The notes under the pieces were generated by a model. The model was not told the origin of the DNA. It saw only the letters and a program-made list of their open reading frames with translations, and did no database searches. Positions 8,640 through 16,932 of a stretch of 64,000 nt of DNA are shown one piece after another. The position numbers and the translations under genes were made by a program. Positions within the stretch are counted from its first letter, which is position 1; each line of letters opens with the position of its first letter. The stretch comes from Streptomyces bungoensis (GTDB taxonomy: Bacteria > Actinomycetota > Actinomycetes > Streptomycetales > Streptomycetaceae), in NCBI RefSeq assembly GCF_001514215.1, contig NZ_KQ948873.1, positions 1 to 64,000 of the forward strand, written 5' to 3'.

Positions 8640-10045
8640 CCCCCTTGCCCGACCTCGTGGTCAGCGGCCGCCGGCTGGTGACCCCGGACGGCGTGCGGCC
8701 GGGGCACGTACTGATCAACGACGGCCGGATCATCGCCGTCACCGGCCCGGGGAGGGTGCCCGCGGCGGCCGGGCACCTCGACGCCGGCGCCCACTACGTG
8801 CTGCCCGGGCTCATCGACTCCCATGTGCACTTCCGCACGCCCGGTCTGACGTACAAGGAGGACTGGGAGCACGGCAGCCGGGCGGCGGTCCGCGGTGGGG
8901 TGACCACGGTGATGGACATGCCGAACACGGTGCCGCCCACACTGGATCCGCAGGCTCTGTCCGACAAGGCCCGGATGGTACGGGGCCGTTCGCTGGTGGA
9001 CATGCGCTTCCACATCGGGGTCGACCCGGCGCGCCCCTGGCTGCTGGCGGACCTCGATCCGTCGGTGGCGACCAGCGCGAAGGTGTTCATGGCGGGCCAT
9101 CACACCGCCCCGACGGTGGTCCGCGACCCGGCGGTGCTGGAGCAGGCGTTCACCGCGGCGGCCGAGGCGGGAGTGCAGCTCGTCCTGCACGCCGAGGACG
9201 ACGGGCTGTTCGCGCTGCTCGACGGGTGGTGGGGGGAGCCGGACGGCTACCGGGACTACGAGCGGCGCAGGCCGCGCACCGGGGGCATCGTCGCCGTCGC
9301 CAAGGTCGTCGAGCTGGTACGCCGGCACGGCACCCGGGCGCACATCCTGCACCTGTCGAGCGCCGAGGAGGCCGACCTGGTGTGCGCGGCGCAGGCCGCC
9401 GGGTATCCGGTCACCTTCGAGGTCACCGGCCACCATCTGTCGTTCACGGACGAGGACACCCGCCGGCTGGGCGCGCGCACGCGGCTGTCGCCGTCGATCC
9501 GCTCCCAGGCGGACCAGGACCGGCTGTGGCGGGCGCTGGCGCACGGTCAGCTCGCCACGCTGGGCAGTGACCACGCCCCGCACACCGTGGCGGAGAAGAC
9601 CCGCTCGGCGGCGGCCTCACCGCCGGGGCTGCCCGGGGTGCAGGAGCTGGCCGTCGCCGTGTGGACGGGGATGCGCCGCAGGTGGCCCGAGGAGGACCCG
9701 GACGTCGCCGTGTCGCGGCTGGTCCGGCATCTGGCGCAGACGCCCGCCGAGTTGTTCCGGCTGCCCGGCAAGGGGCGGATCGCGCCGGGCGCCGACGCGG
9801 ACCTGGTCTTCTTCGCGCCGGACACGCCCTGGATGTACTCGGCGCACGACGTGGAGAGCAAGTGCGGCTGGTCGGCGTACGAGGGATGGACGTTCACCGG
9901 GCGCGTCGAGCGCACCCTGCGGGCAGGCCGCACCGTCTGGGACGCCTCCTCGGGCACCTTCGGCACGTACGACGGCCGCCTGCTGGCGGCGGCCGGGGAC
10001 GGACCGCGGCCGGCGGCGCTCGCCGCCAGGGAGGGGATGACATGA
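8627..10045 (+). CDS. Dihydroorotase/hydantoinase-like cyclic amidohydrolase
   Basis: A 472-aa class I dihydroorotase-type metalloenzyme starting at GTG 8627, overlapping the previous gene by 13 bases. Metal ligands are visible: His66 and His68 in DSHVHFRTPG, a candidate carboxylated Lys in AKVFMAG, His in LHAEDDG and ILHLSSAE, and Asp315 in GSDHAPHT. These enzymes open or close cyclic ureas and amides such as dihydroorotate, hydantoins and allantoin. No other pyrimidine gene is nearby and it is embedded in a biosynthetic operon, so a dedicated role in closing or opening an N-heterocycle is likelier than housekeeping. Confidence 0.88.
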   Translation: MDRLTPLPDLVVSGRRLVTPDGVRPGHVLINDGRIIAVTGPGRVPAAAGHLDAGAHYVLPGLIDSHVHFRTPGLTYKEDWEHGSRAAVRGGVTTVMDMPNTVPPTLDPQALSDKARMVRGRSLVDMRFHIGVDPARPWLLADLDPSVATSAKVFMAGHHTAPTVVRDPAVLEQAFTAAAEAGVQLVLHAEDDGLFALLDGWWGEPDGYRDYERRRPRTGGIVAVAKVVELVRRHGTRAHILHLSSAEEADLVCAAQAAGYPVTFEVTGHHLSFTDEDTRRLGARTRLSPSIRSQADQDRLWRALAHGQLATLGSDHAPHTVAEKTRSAAASPPGLPGVQELAVAVWTGMRRRWPEEDPDVAVSRLVRHLAQTPAELFRLPGKGRIAPGADADLVFFAPDTPWMYSAHDVESKCGWSAYEGWTFTGRVERTLRAGRTVWDASSGTFGTYDGRLLAAAGDGPRPAALAAREGMT

Positions 10046-11868
10046 GCAGGAAACGGTCGGTGGTGGTGGCGGGTGGCGGTATCGGCGGGCTCGCGGCGGC
10101 CGCCGGTATGGCCGCGCGTGGCCTGGACGTGACCGTCCTGGAGCGGGGGGATCGGATCGGGACCGGCGGCTCCGGGCTGGTGCTCTACCCCAACGGGCTG
10201 CGGGCCGCCGACGCCCTGGGCACGCGGATCGGCGCCCGGGTCAGGGCAACCGGCCGTGTCACCCGGTCGGATGAGGTGCGGGTCCTGATGGACGCCCGGG
10301 GCACGGTGCTGGCCGAGGAGCCCGTCGGCGCCGTCGGTGCGTTCGCGGCTCCGCAGATGCCGGTGCTGCGTTCGGCGCTGCACCGGGCCCTGCTGGACGA
10401 GGCGCTCACCGCAGGCGCGGCCGTCGTCCTGGCGACCGGCGTCACCGACTACACCGAACGGGGCGGGCAGGTCGCCGTACAGCTGTCGGACGGCACCGTG
10501 ACCGCCTGCGACGCGCTCGTCGGCGCCGACGGCATCCACTCGGCGGTGCGTGCACGCATGCTCGGCGACGGCCCGCCGCAGTACCGGGGGTACACCTCGG
10601 TGCGCGGCCGGACGACCGGCTCGGCGCTCGGGCAGCGTGGCCACGTCGTCAACGGCCGCGGCATCCAGCTGTTCGTCGCCCCGGTCAGTGACGACACCCT
10701 GTACTGGACAGCGAAGATCACCGCACCTGCCGGGGTGTGGCCCGCGCTGGGCCCGGCGGGGGCCCGGCTGGCCCTGCTGGAGGCCATGGAGGGCTGGTAC
10801 GGCCCTGTCGTCGACCTGGTGCGCGCCGCGGACCCCGAGGACGTCGTCGTCACCGACATCCACGATCGCGACCCGACGCCGCGCTGGGTGGACGACCGGG
10901 CGGCGCTGCTGGGCGATGCCGCGCATCCGATGGTCCCGGCGCTCGGCCAGGGCGCGAACCTGGCACTGGAGGACGCCGCCGTGCTCGCCGAGGCGCTCGC
11001 CTCGCCGGCACCGGTACCCGAAGCACTCGCCGAGTACGCCCTTGAGCGCATGGAACGGGCCGCGGCCGTCGTCCTCGCCTCCCGCCGCCAGGGCGCCCTC
11101 GACCAGGGCGCGGACCGGGCGGGTGAGGAGCGGCGCAACGCGCACATCAGGTCCGCCGGCCGCAAGGACGCCGACCTCGCCGACGTCGTCGGCTGGCGGC
11201 CCCGGCCGCGTCTGCCGGAGTCGGGCACCACACCGGCCCCGACGACCACCGTCCGTCCGAAGAAAGGGGCCACCGCCATGGGGGCACCGCACATCGTCCT
11301 GATCAGCGGATCACTGCGCCCGGGTTCGACCTGCGACCGGGTGGCCGAGTGGTGTGCCCAGCGGTGCGCCGAACAGGGCGCGTCCGCCCGCGTCTTCAGC
11401 GGATCGGAGATCGACTTCCCGGCGTACCGGCCAGGGCTGGCCGACCGGCACGCGGCCGTCGCCGGGTTCCTCGGCGAACTGCGCGCCGCCGACGGCGTGA
11501 TCCTGGTGTCGCCGACGTACCACGCGACCGTCTCGGGGCTGCTGAAGAACGCCCTGGACTACGTCAACGACATCGGCGGGCCGGTGCCGTACCTGCAGGG
11601 GAGGGCGATCGGCACGGTCGCCGTCGGCTCGGCCGCCCAGGGCGCGGTCTCGGCGCTGACCACACTGCGCACCATCGGGCACGCCCTGCGCGGCTGGCCC
11701 ACGCCGGTGGGTGTGGCCGTGTCGCAGGCGCCGGAGCAGTCCGGCGCGGACGGCGGTGAAGCCGGGCCGGACGCGGCCCGGCTGGTGGAGATGGTGTCCC
11801 AGGTGGTGTGGCTGGGCGGCGTCCGGGCCGAGGACGCCCGCCCGCCCGTCCTCGGCGCCGTCGCCTGA
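10042..11868 (+). CDS. Fusion of FAD-dependent monooxygenase and NAD(P)H:FMN reductase
   Basis: One uninterrupted 608-aa frame. Residues 1 to about 390 are a group A flavin monooxygenase: the GGGIGG dinucleotide motif at residues 11-16 and the LLGDAAHP motif near residue 290. Residues 413-608 are a flavodoxin-fold FMN reductase starting MGAPHIVLISGSLRPGS with a SPTYH active-loop motif. They are joined by a Pro/Thr-rich linker with no stop. An internal ATG at 11278 follows GAAAGGGG, so a separate reductase could also be made. The ATG at 10042 overlaps the amidohydrolase stop. Group A enzymes normally reduce their own FAD, so the fusion is unusual. Confidence 0.85.
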   Translation: MSRKRSVVVAGGGIGGLAAAAGMAARGLDVTVLERGDRIGTGGSGLVLYPNGLRAADALGTRIGARVRATGRVTRSDEVRVLMDARGTVLAEEPVGAVGAFAAPQMPVLRSALHRALLDEALTAGAAVVLATGVTDYTERGGQVAVQLSDGTVTACDALVGADGIHSAVRARMLGDGPPQYRGYTSVRGRTTGSALGQRGHVVNGRGIQLFVAPVSDDTLYWTAKITAPAGVWPALGPAGARLALLEAMEGWYGPVVDLVRAADPEDVVVTDIHDRDPTPRWVDDRAALLGDAAHPMVPALGQGANLALEDAAVLAEALASPAPVPEALAEYALERMERAAAVVLASRRQGALDQGADRAGEERRNAHIRSAGRKDADLADVVGWRPRPRLPESGTTPAPTTTVRPKKGATAMGAPHIVLISGSLRPGSTCDRVAEWCAQRCAEQGASARVFSGSEIDFPAYRPGLADRHAAVAGFLGELRAADGVILVSPTYHATVSGLLKNALDYVNDIGGPVPYLQGRAIGTVAVGSAAQGAVSALTTLRTIGHALRGWPTPVGVAVSQAPEQSGADGGEAGPDAARLVEMVSQVVWLGGVRAEDARPPVLGAVA

Positions 11869-11934
11869 CCGGCCCGCCCGTCCCGTCGACCCCCGCGGCC
11901 GCGTGCGATGGGCACGCGGCGGAAGGAGACAACC

Positions 11935-12267
11935 ATGTCCGTGTCGCCCACCGGCCATCACGTCCTGCAAGCCCCCCTCGGGCCCGTGTGGCGTGACGCC
12001 AACATCCGTTCCGGACCGTCCCTGGACAGCCCGGTGCTCCGGGTCGTGCCGCCCGACGCGGCCGTCGGCTACACCGCCGAGGTCTGGTCCGCGGGCGACG
12101 AGGTGGTCGAGGACCAGCACCCGGACGGTGTGATCACCAGCTCCGTCTGGTTCCGGCTGTCCGGCGGCGGCTGGTCCAGTGCCGTCAACTTCGAGCCCGT
12201 CACCGTGACCGGGCTGCTGGCGCATGCCGTCGGCATCACGCCGCGCCAACCTGGCGACGCCGCATAG
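11935..12267 (+). CDS. Small SH3-like domain protein
   Basis: A 110-aa protein with a strong ribosome-binding site (AAGGAG at 11923-11928). The sequence RDANIRSGPSLDSPVL followed by a beta-rich segment ending GGGWSSAVNFE resembles the bacterial SH3 pattern of LNVRSGPS and GWV. There is no signal peptide, so it should be cytoplasmic, unlike most SH3b proteins, which bind the cell wall. It lies directly before the 61-aa peptide gene and could bind a peptide or protein partner; that is speculation. Confidence 0.6.
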   Translation: MSVSPTGHHVLQAPLGPVWRDANIRSGPSLDSPVLRVVPPDAAVGYTAEVWSAGDEVVEDQHPDGVITSSVWFRLSGGGWSSAVNFEPVTVTGLLAHAVGITPRQPGDAA

Positions 12268-12282
12268 CAGTTCAGAAGATGC
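12265..12282 (+). promoter_or_regulatory. Shared 18-bp motif, site 1 (toward the 61-aa peptide gene)
   Basis: Reads TAGCAGTTCAGAAGATGC, matching GCA-N6-RAGATGC at every fixed position. It ends 104 bp before the ATG of the 61-aa peptide gene and overlaps the last codons of the preceding gene. It is the only copy in block A. Confidence 0.65.
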
Positions 12283-12386
12283 GGTGTCCTCCGACTCGCT
12301 GAAAGCATCCAGGGAGCAGGGGCCGTACGGCCTTTGCCCCCCTTCTCCCGCGGGCTGCGCCCGCCCGAACCGAAAGGTGTGCGTCC

Positions 12387-12572
12387 ATGGCCACCGCTCT
12401 GAGCACCGAGATCCAGCAGCGCATCGTCGAGGAGACCGGCAGCGCCGCCCCGAGCACCGACGACGCCACCGCGTTCGAGGCGTGGCTCGACGGCATCAAG
12501 GACTCCCACGAGGACCTCTACGCGGGTGTCGCCGCCGAGATCGAGGGCGCCGTGATGCAGAAGATGCCGTGA
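12387..12572 (+). CDS. 61-aa acidic peptide of unknown function
   Basis: A short protein (starts MATALSTEIQQRIVEETG, ends AVMQKMP) with GAAAGGTG ahead of its ATG. It is acidic, predicted mainly helical, and has no Cys and no signal peptide. It has no DSL-type phosphopantetheine site and no C-terminal EDWGE of LysW-type amino-group carriers. It has its own copy of the shared upstream motif and precedes a diiron enzyme and, further on, a BtrH-like acyltransferase-type gene. Candidate roles are a precursor or scaffold peptide, an unconventional carrier, or a subunit of the diiron enzyme. No family recognised. Confidence 0.65.
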   Translation: MATALSTEIQQRIVEETGSAAPSTDDATAFEAWLDGIKDSHEDLYAGVAAEIEGAVMQKMP

Positions 12573-12704
12573 CCTGCCGCATCCTGACGCAGTGATCCTG
12601 CCGGCCGGTGCCGTGGCCTCGCGTCGCGGGGCACCGGCCGGCCGATCGCGCAGGCCGCACGGCCCGCGCGGGCACCACGGAGACGAGAGGAAGGACGCCG
12701 GCGG

Positions 12705-13682
12705 GTGCGCTGGACGACGCTGCTGTTCGACGAGGCCGGTCTGGACGAGCTGTCCCGGCTCGACGCCGAGGCCCTGCTGGGCGGCGCGGGAGACACCCTG
12801 GAGCGGCGTTTCGACCCCCGTGACCTCTACCGCCGCTGGGAGCGCCAGCAGTGGCGCGCCTGCGACATCGACTTGGAGCGGGACCGCCGTCACTGGCACC
12901 GCCTGCTCGGTCCCGGCGCCCGCGACTCCCTCGCGTCCTTCGTCACCAGCTTCCTGGTCGGCGAGTACACGGGCCTGGACCTGATGAGTCCGATCCTCGC
13001 CGGCTGCCCGGACGAGGAGTACCTCCTGTTCCTGGGCACGCAGGCCGCCGACGAGGCCCGCCACACCGTGTTCGTCAGCCGCCTCGCCGAGGAACTGCTC
13101 GGCCTCACCGACTCCCTGCGCGACCAGCTGATCGCCTCCTGGTCGACGCTCGGCCCCGCGAACCGCGCCGTGCACACCCTGGAGAACACGGTCCTGCGCG
13201 AGTTGTACGACGCCCCGCGCGACTACGAGCGGTGGCTGCGGGCCGTCACCTTCTTCCATCTCGTCACCGAGGGCGTTCTCGCCCTGCACGGTCAGCGCGG
13301 TCTGGTGCGCGGCCTGCAGCGCATCCCCCTGCTGCCCGGTATGAGGGCCGGGTTCACGGCGATGACCCGGGACGAGTCCCGGCACGTCAGCTTCGGTCTG
13401 CACGCCCTGCGGCGCGGCGAGCGCGAAGGACACTCCGACGCGATCCGCGAGATGATCGAGACGGGGATGCCGCTGGCCGCCGTCGTCGGCATCTCCCCCG
13501 GCGGCACGCCGGAACACGCCGCAGCGGCCGCCTCCTCGGCGCGTGACCTGCTCGCGACGATCGCCGTGCGGCTGCGCCAGCTGGATCTTCCCCAGGACTT
13601 CGCCGAGCACGTGCTCGGCAGATGCCGGGCGGCCCAGGACGCCGCCCTGCGTGCTCCGGTGACTGCCACCGCGAACGGGTGA
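12705..13682 (+). CDS. R2-like (ferritin-fold) diiron oxygenase
   Basis: A 325-aa protein from GTG 12705 with a purine-rich ribosome-binding site. A full set of carboxylate-bridged dimetal ligands is visible in four helices: Glu87 (GEYTG), Glu117 and His120 (DEARH), Glu189 (TEG), Glu224 and His227 (DESRH). The Glu87-to-DExxH spacing fits the ribonucleotide reductase R2 and AurF/CmlI N-oxygenase groups. No large reductase subunit is present, so a stand-alone oxygenase or oxidase acting on a pathway amine, or on the adjacent 61-aa peptide, is likely. Confidence 0.8.
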   Translation: MRWTTLLFDEAGLDELSRLDAEALLGGAGDTLERRFDPRDLYRRWERQQWRACDIDLERDRRHWHRLLGPGARDSLASFVTSFLVGEYTGLDLMSPILAGCPDEEYLLFLGTQAADEARHTVFVSRLAEELLGLTDSLRDQLIASWSTLGPANRAVHTLENTVLRELYDAPRDYERWLRAVTFFHLVTEGVLALHGQRGLVRGLQRIPLLPGMRAGFTAMTRDESRHVSFGLHALRRGEREGHSDAIREMIETGMPLAAVVGISPGGTPEHAAAAASSARDLLATIAVRLRQLDLPQDFAEHVLGRCRAAQDAALRAPVTATANG

Positions 13683-13687
13683 GGGAC

Positions 13688-15100
13688 ATGACAGACGACA
13701 CGCGGACGTCCACCACGAAGGGCGGCGGCTTCGCCCGGGTCCTGCGCAACCCGGGCGCGCTGCGCCTGGTCGGCTCGCTGTTCGTGCTGGAGACCGGGTC
13801 GGCGATGACGACCGTGGGCCTGCCGCTGCTGGTCATGCAGCGCTACGGCCTGGGTCTGGAGGTCGGTTTCACGCTCGCCGCCCGATTCCTGCCCAACATC
13901 CTGCTCGGTGCGCTCGCCGGCCAGGTCGTCGACCGGCACGATCCGCGCCGGGTGGCGACGCTCGCCGCGCTCGGCAGCGGCCTGGCCGCCGCGCTGTTCC
14001 CGCTGACCACGGCGATGTGGCAGATCCAGCTGCTGGCCCTGGCCATCGGCATCGGCTACATGTTCGGCTTCCCCGCGACCATGGCGCTGCGCCCGCAGGT
14101 GATCCCCGAGGGCAGCGAGCTGGAGGGCAACGGGCTGATCGTGACGGCGGAGCGGGTGCCGAAACTCCTCGGGCCGGCCGTCGCCGGGCCGATCGCCGCC
14201 GTCGCGGGCATCACCTGGCTGTTCACCGCCGAGGCCGTGACCGCGCTGGTGGCGGCTGCTCTGCTCACCCGGCTGCCGCGGGCGGCCGACGGGGCCGCGG
14301 CGAGGGCTGCGGGCCGCACCGCCCAGACCGGGGAAGCGGCCGCGGCGGCGACCGTGCGGACCGCCGTCGTCCGCCGGCTCGGTGCCTGGGCCCGGGCGGT
14401 GGCGGGCGGTGCGCGCGACCTGGTGCGCATGGTGCGCGGTGACGGGCGGCTCTCCTCTCTGACGATCACGGCGTTCACGTACATGGTGGCGCTGGGCCTG
14501 GGCCGCACCTTCCTCGCCGCGTACTCGCTGCACGGTTTCACCCATGTCCCCGGGATGCTCGGCTATCTGCTGGCCGCGATGGGGCTGGGCGGCGCGCTCG
14601 GCGGGATGGCGGCAGCGGCCTTCCGTTCCTGGAACCAGGGCTGGGTCTACATCCTCGGCAACGTGCTCGAGGGCGTGTGCTGGGTGCTGCTGATCGCGAC
14701 CGGCGACTGGTACACGTCGCTCGCCCTGCTGTTCCTCGCGGGAATCTTCGAGTCCGTCGCCTCCGTCGTCTACTTCGCCGAGGTGCAAAAGCGCCTGCCG
14801 GCAGGTCTCCAGGGCCGCTACTACGCCACCCTGGTGCCGCTGTCGGACGTCTTCCTCGTCGCGGGAACCGTCGCCGGCGGCGTGCTCGTCGACCGGGCGG
14901 GCGTCTCCTGCGGCGCCGTCCTCGTGGGTCTCGCGATGGCCCTGCCGGTCCTGATGCTCGTGACCCGGCTCGTGCCGCAGCGGCCTGTCCCGGCGGGGAA
15001 GCCGGGGGCGCCGAAGGCGGAGCAGGCCACCCCGACGGAGCCGCCGCAGCTCCGGGAGGCCGAACGGGCGGTCCCCGTGTCCGAGAGCACGGCGGCATGA
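13688..15100 (+). CDS. MFS transporter
   Basis: A 470-aa multi-spanning protein with MFS features (LAGQVVDRHDPRRV between helices 2 and 3) and about 12 hydrophobic segments. It starts 5 bp after the diiron gene and overlaps the BtrH-like gene by ATGA, so it is part of the same operon. Probably exports the block A product or confers self-resistance. The C-terminal 35 residues are polar and Pro/Ala/Glu-rich. Confidence 0.85.
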   Translation: MTDDTRTSTTKGGGFARVLRNPGALRLVGSLFVLETGSAMTTVGLPLLVMQRYGLGLEVGFTLAARFLPNILLGALAGQVVDRHDPRRVATLAALGSGLAAALFPLTTAMWQIQLLALAIGIGYMFGFPATMALRPQVIPEGSELEGNGLIVTAERVPKLLGPAVAGPIAAVAGITWLFTAEAVTALVAAALLTRLPRAADGAAARAAGRTAQTGEAAAAATVRTAVVRRLGAWARAVAGGARDLVRMVRGDGRLSSLTITAFTYMVALGLGRTFLAAYSLHGFTHVPGMLGYLLAAMGLGGALGGMAAAAFRSWNQGWVYILGNVLEGVCWVLLIATGDWYTSLALLFLAGIFESVASVVYFAEVQKRLPAGLQGRYYATLVPLSDVFLVAGTVAGGVLVDRAGVSCGAVLVGLAMALPVLMLVTRLVPQRPVPAGKPGAPKAEQATPTEPPQLREAERAVPVSESTAA

Positions 15101-16113
15101 GCGACGGTTCCTTCCCCTTTCTGAGCCCCTCGCTGGACTCCGTCGAGGACCTCGCGCACTCCCGGATCTCCTGCTGGGTGCACTGCCTGCGCGACAGCCT
15201 GTACGCCGTCGGCTTCCGCGACACCGTCCGGGCGCTGGCCCAGCCGCTCAACTTCGCCGTGGAACGCACCGCCGACGGTGAACTCCTCACCCTGTACGGC
15301 GGCCTGGACACCGACTACCACGCGCCCCGTTTCCAGCGCGGGGTCAGCGCCCGCTGGGAGACCTCCCCGGACGCGGAGGACCTCGCGTTCGACGTCCTCG
15401 AGCGGGAGCTGGCCCGCGGGCACGCCGTCCCGGTGTCCCCGGACCTGTCGGGCATGCGCCACTCGGAGTTCTACCGCGTGCCGTTCTCCGGCTATGCGCA
15501 CACCTTCCTGGTGCACGCTCTGGACCGGGACACGGTCCGGGCCGCCGACCGCAACACCCGCCGCCGCAGCGGCTTCACGGACAACCGCGGCACCGTGCCG
15601 GCCGAGGAGCTGCGCCGGGGCCTGGCCGGGCGCCCGGTGCTGGTGTGGGACACCGGTACACCCGTTGCGGACTGGGCGGAGGAACGGCGGCGGCTGCTGG
15701 CCCGTTCCGTCGCGAACCTGACCGAGCCGGGCTCGCCGCACGAGGGCCTCGCCGGGCTGCGCACCCTGCCGGACGTCGTGGCCGGGCTCGAGGAACACCC
15801 CAGCCGTTCGTCCGTGCTGCGCATGCGGGTGTCAGGACCACTGCAGCGGCAGGTCGCCGGTGACCGCCATCTGCTCGCCGCGGTCCTGCTCCGGGACACC
15901 ACGTCACGGGACGGCGGCGGCCGGGCGGTGGCCGCCGCGGAGGCGGCCGAGCTGCTGCGCGCCTCCTCCGACGCCTACGTCGACCTGGCCCGGCTGGTGT
16001 TCCTGCTCAGCCGCTCCTGGTCCGGTGAGGCCCTCGACCTGTGCCGAAGTCGTGTGGCACGCATCCACGACCTGGACGCCCGGGCCGTGGAGCGGCTGGC
16101 CGCCCTGGTCTGA
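15097..16113 (+). CDS. BtrH-like N-terminal domain protein
   Basis: A 338-aa protein. The N-terminal segment (HSRISCWVHCLRDSLYAVG) resembles the Cys-containing opening of the BtrH_N family. In butirosin synthesis BtrH moves an acyl chain from an acyl carrier protein to the aminoglycoside; related proteins occur in several peptide-type clusters. Here the Cys in SCWVHCL and the His residues further on could form a papain-like acyltransferase site; this is inference. Its start overlaps the transporter stop (ATGA) and it ends the block A operon. Assignment is tentative because only N-terminal features are recognisable. Confidence 0.55.
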   Translation: MSDGSFPFLSPSLDSVEDLAHSRISCWVHCLRDSLYAVGFRDTVRALAQPLNFAVERTADGELLTLYGGLDTDYHAPRFQRGVSARWETSPDAEDLAFDVLERELARGHAVPVSPDLSGMRHSEFYRVPFSGYAHTFLVHALDRDTVRAADRNTRRRSGFTDNRGTVPAEELRRGLAGRPVLVWDTGTPVADWAEERRRLLARSVANLTEPGSPHEGLAGLRTLPDVVAGLEEHPSRSSVLRMRVSGPLQRQVAGDRHLLAAVLLRDTTSRDGGGRAVAAAEAAELLRASSDAYVDLARLVFLLSRSWSGEALDLCRSRVARIHDLDARAVERLAALV

Positions 16114-16124
16114 GCGCGGCCCTT

Positions 16125-16907
16125 TCAGACGAGGGCGGCGGCGTTGGAGAAGCCACCCATGTAGTAGTCCACGGTGGGCCGTTCGCTGCACACCGCGACG
16201 ACACCGGCCCGCAGCAGCCGCTCGCACAGCGCCATGTCCTCGGTCGTGCCCAGGATCCGCTGCCAGAGGGTGAAATCGGTGGGGAACGGTATCCGCAGCT
16301 GCGTCTCGCGGCGCAGCAGCAGCTCGTTGGTGTCGACCCGGTTCAGCATGCCCTCGTCCGTCATCCGCATCGTGTCGCGGACCACGGACGAGCCGGGGAC
16401 GAAGATGCCGTGGCGGGCGAGCGACCGGTACGACGCAGACCGCTGAAGGGCGATCGGATGCCACGGGTCCTCGCCGTCGGGCACGAAGTCGGTGCCGTCC
16501 TCGGTGAGCAGGCGGCGCCAGCTGTGGGCCACCTCGGCGCCGGGGTTGCTTTCGAGCAGGTCCACCAGGGAGCGCAGATGGGCGGGGGCGTAGGCGTTGT
16601 CGTCGTCGAGATGGGCGACGTAGGGGGTGCGGGTGAGGCCGGCGCCGAGGTTGCGCAGATAGGACAGCCGGGCCGGCAGGTAGCCGCGGGGCATGTCCGG
16701 GTGCTCGCCGGGCACGACGTTGACGAACCGTGCGTGCGGGAACTCCTTCTGCAGGGCCCGGCGGTGGTCAGCGTCCGCGAGGTGCGGGCAGTCGTCGCCG
16801 ACGACCACGTGGGCCGCGGTCAGTCCCTCCTGCGCGGCGACCGAGCGCAGCGCGCGCCTCAGGGGGCCGGGCCGCCCCTTGGTCGGGGTGACGACGGTGA
16901 CGGTCAT
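16125..16907 (-). CDS. Family 2 glycosyltransferase
   Basis: A 260-aa GT-A fold protein. The N-terminus TVVTPTKGRPGPLRRALRSV is the GT2 opening, and HLDDDNAYAP is the DxD-type metal/nucleotide-sugar site. Ribosome-binding site GAGGAG precedes the ATG at 16907. It is the last gene of the minus-strand block B. With the UDP-xylose-synthase-like gene at 25.7 kb it could attach a pentose, but GT2 members also act on lipid or peptide acceptors. Confidence 0.82.
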   Translation of the reverse strand: MTVTVVTPTKGRPGPLRRALRSVAAQEGLTAAHVVVGDDCPHLADADHRRALQKEFPHARFVNVVPGEHPDMPRGYLPARLSYLRNLGAGLTRTPYVAHLDDDNAYAPAHLRSLVDLLESNPGAEVAHSWRRLLTEDGTDFVPDGEDPWHPIALQRSASYRSLARHGIFVPGSSVVRDTMRMTDEGMLNRVDTNELLLRRETQLRIPFPTDFTLWQRILGTTEDMALCERLLRAGVVAVCSERPTVDYYMGGFSNAAALV

Positions 16908-16932
16908 GCGTTCTCCTCGTGCGGTTCGTGGG

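Noticed and set aside
8627..10045. Dihydroorotase as a pyrimidine-synthesis housekeeping gene
   Set aside because: No other pyrimidine gene is nearby, and it is coupled at both ends to natural-product-type genes.
12551..12566. AAGATGC inside the end of the 61-aa peptide gene
   Set aside because: It encodes Gln-Lys-Met-Pro and lacks the GCA half at the right distance.
16400..16415. GAAGATGC inside the glycosyltransferase gene
   Set aside because: It is coding sequence without the GCA half and has no start codon at the right distance.
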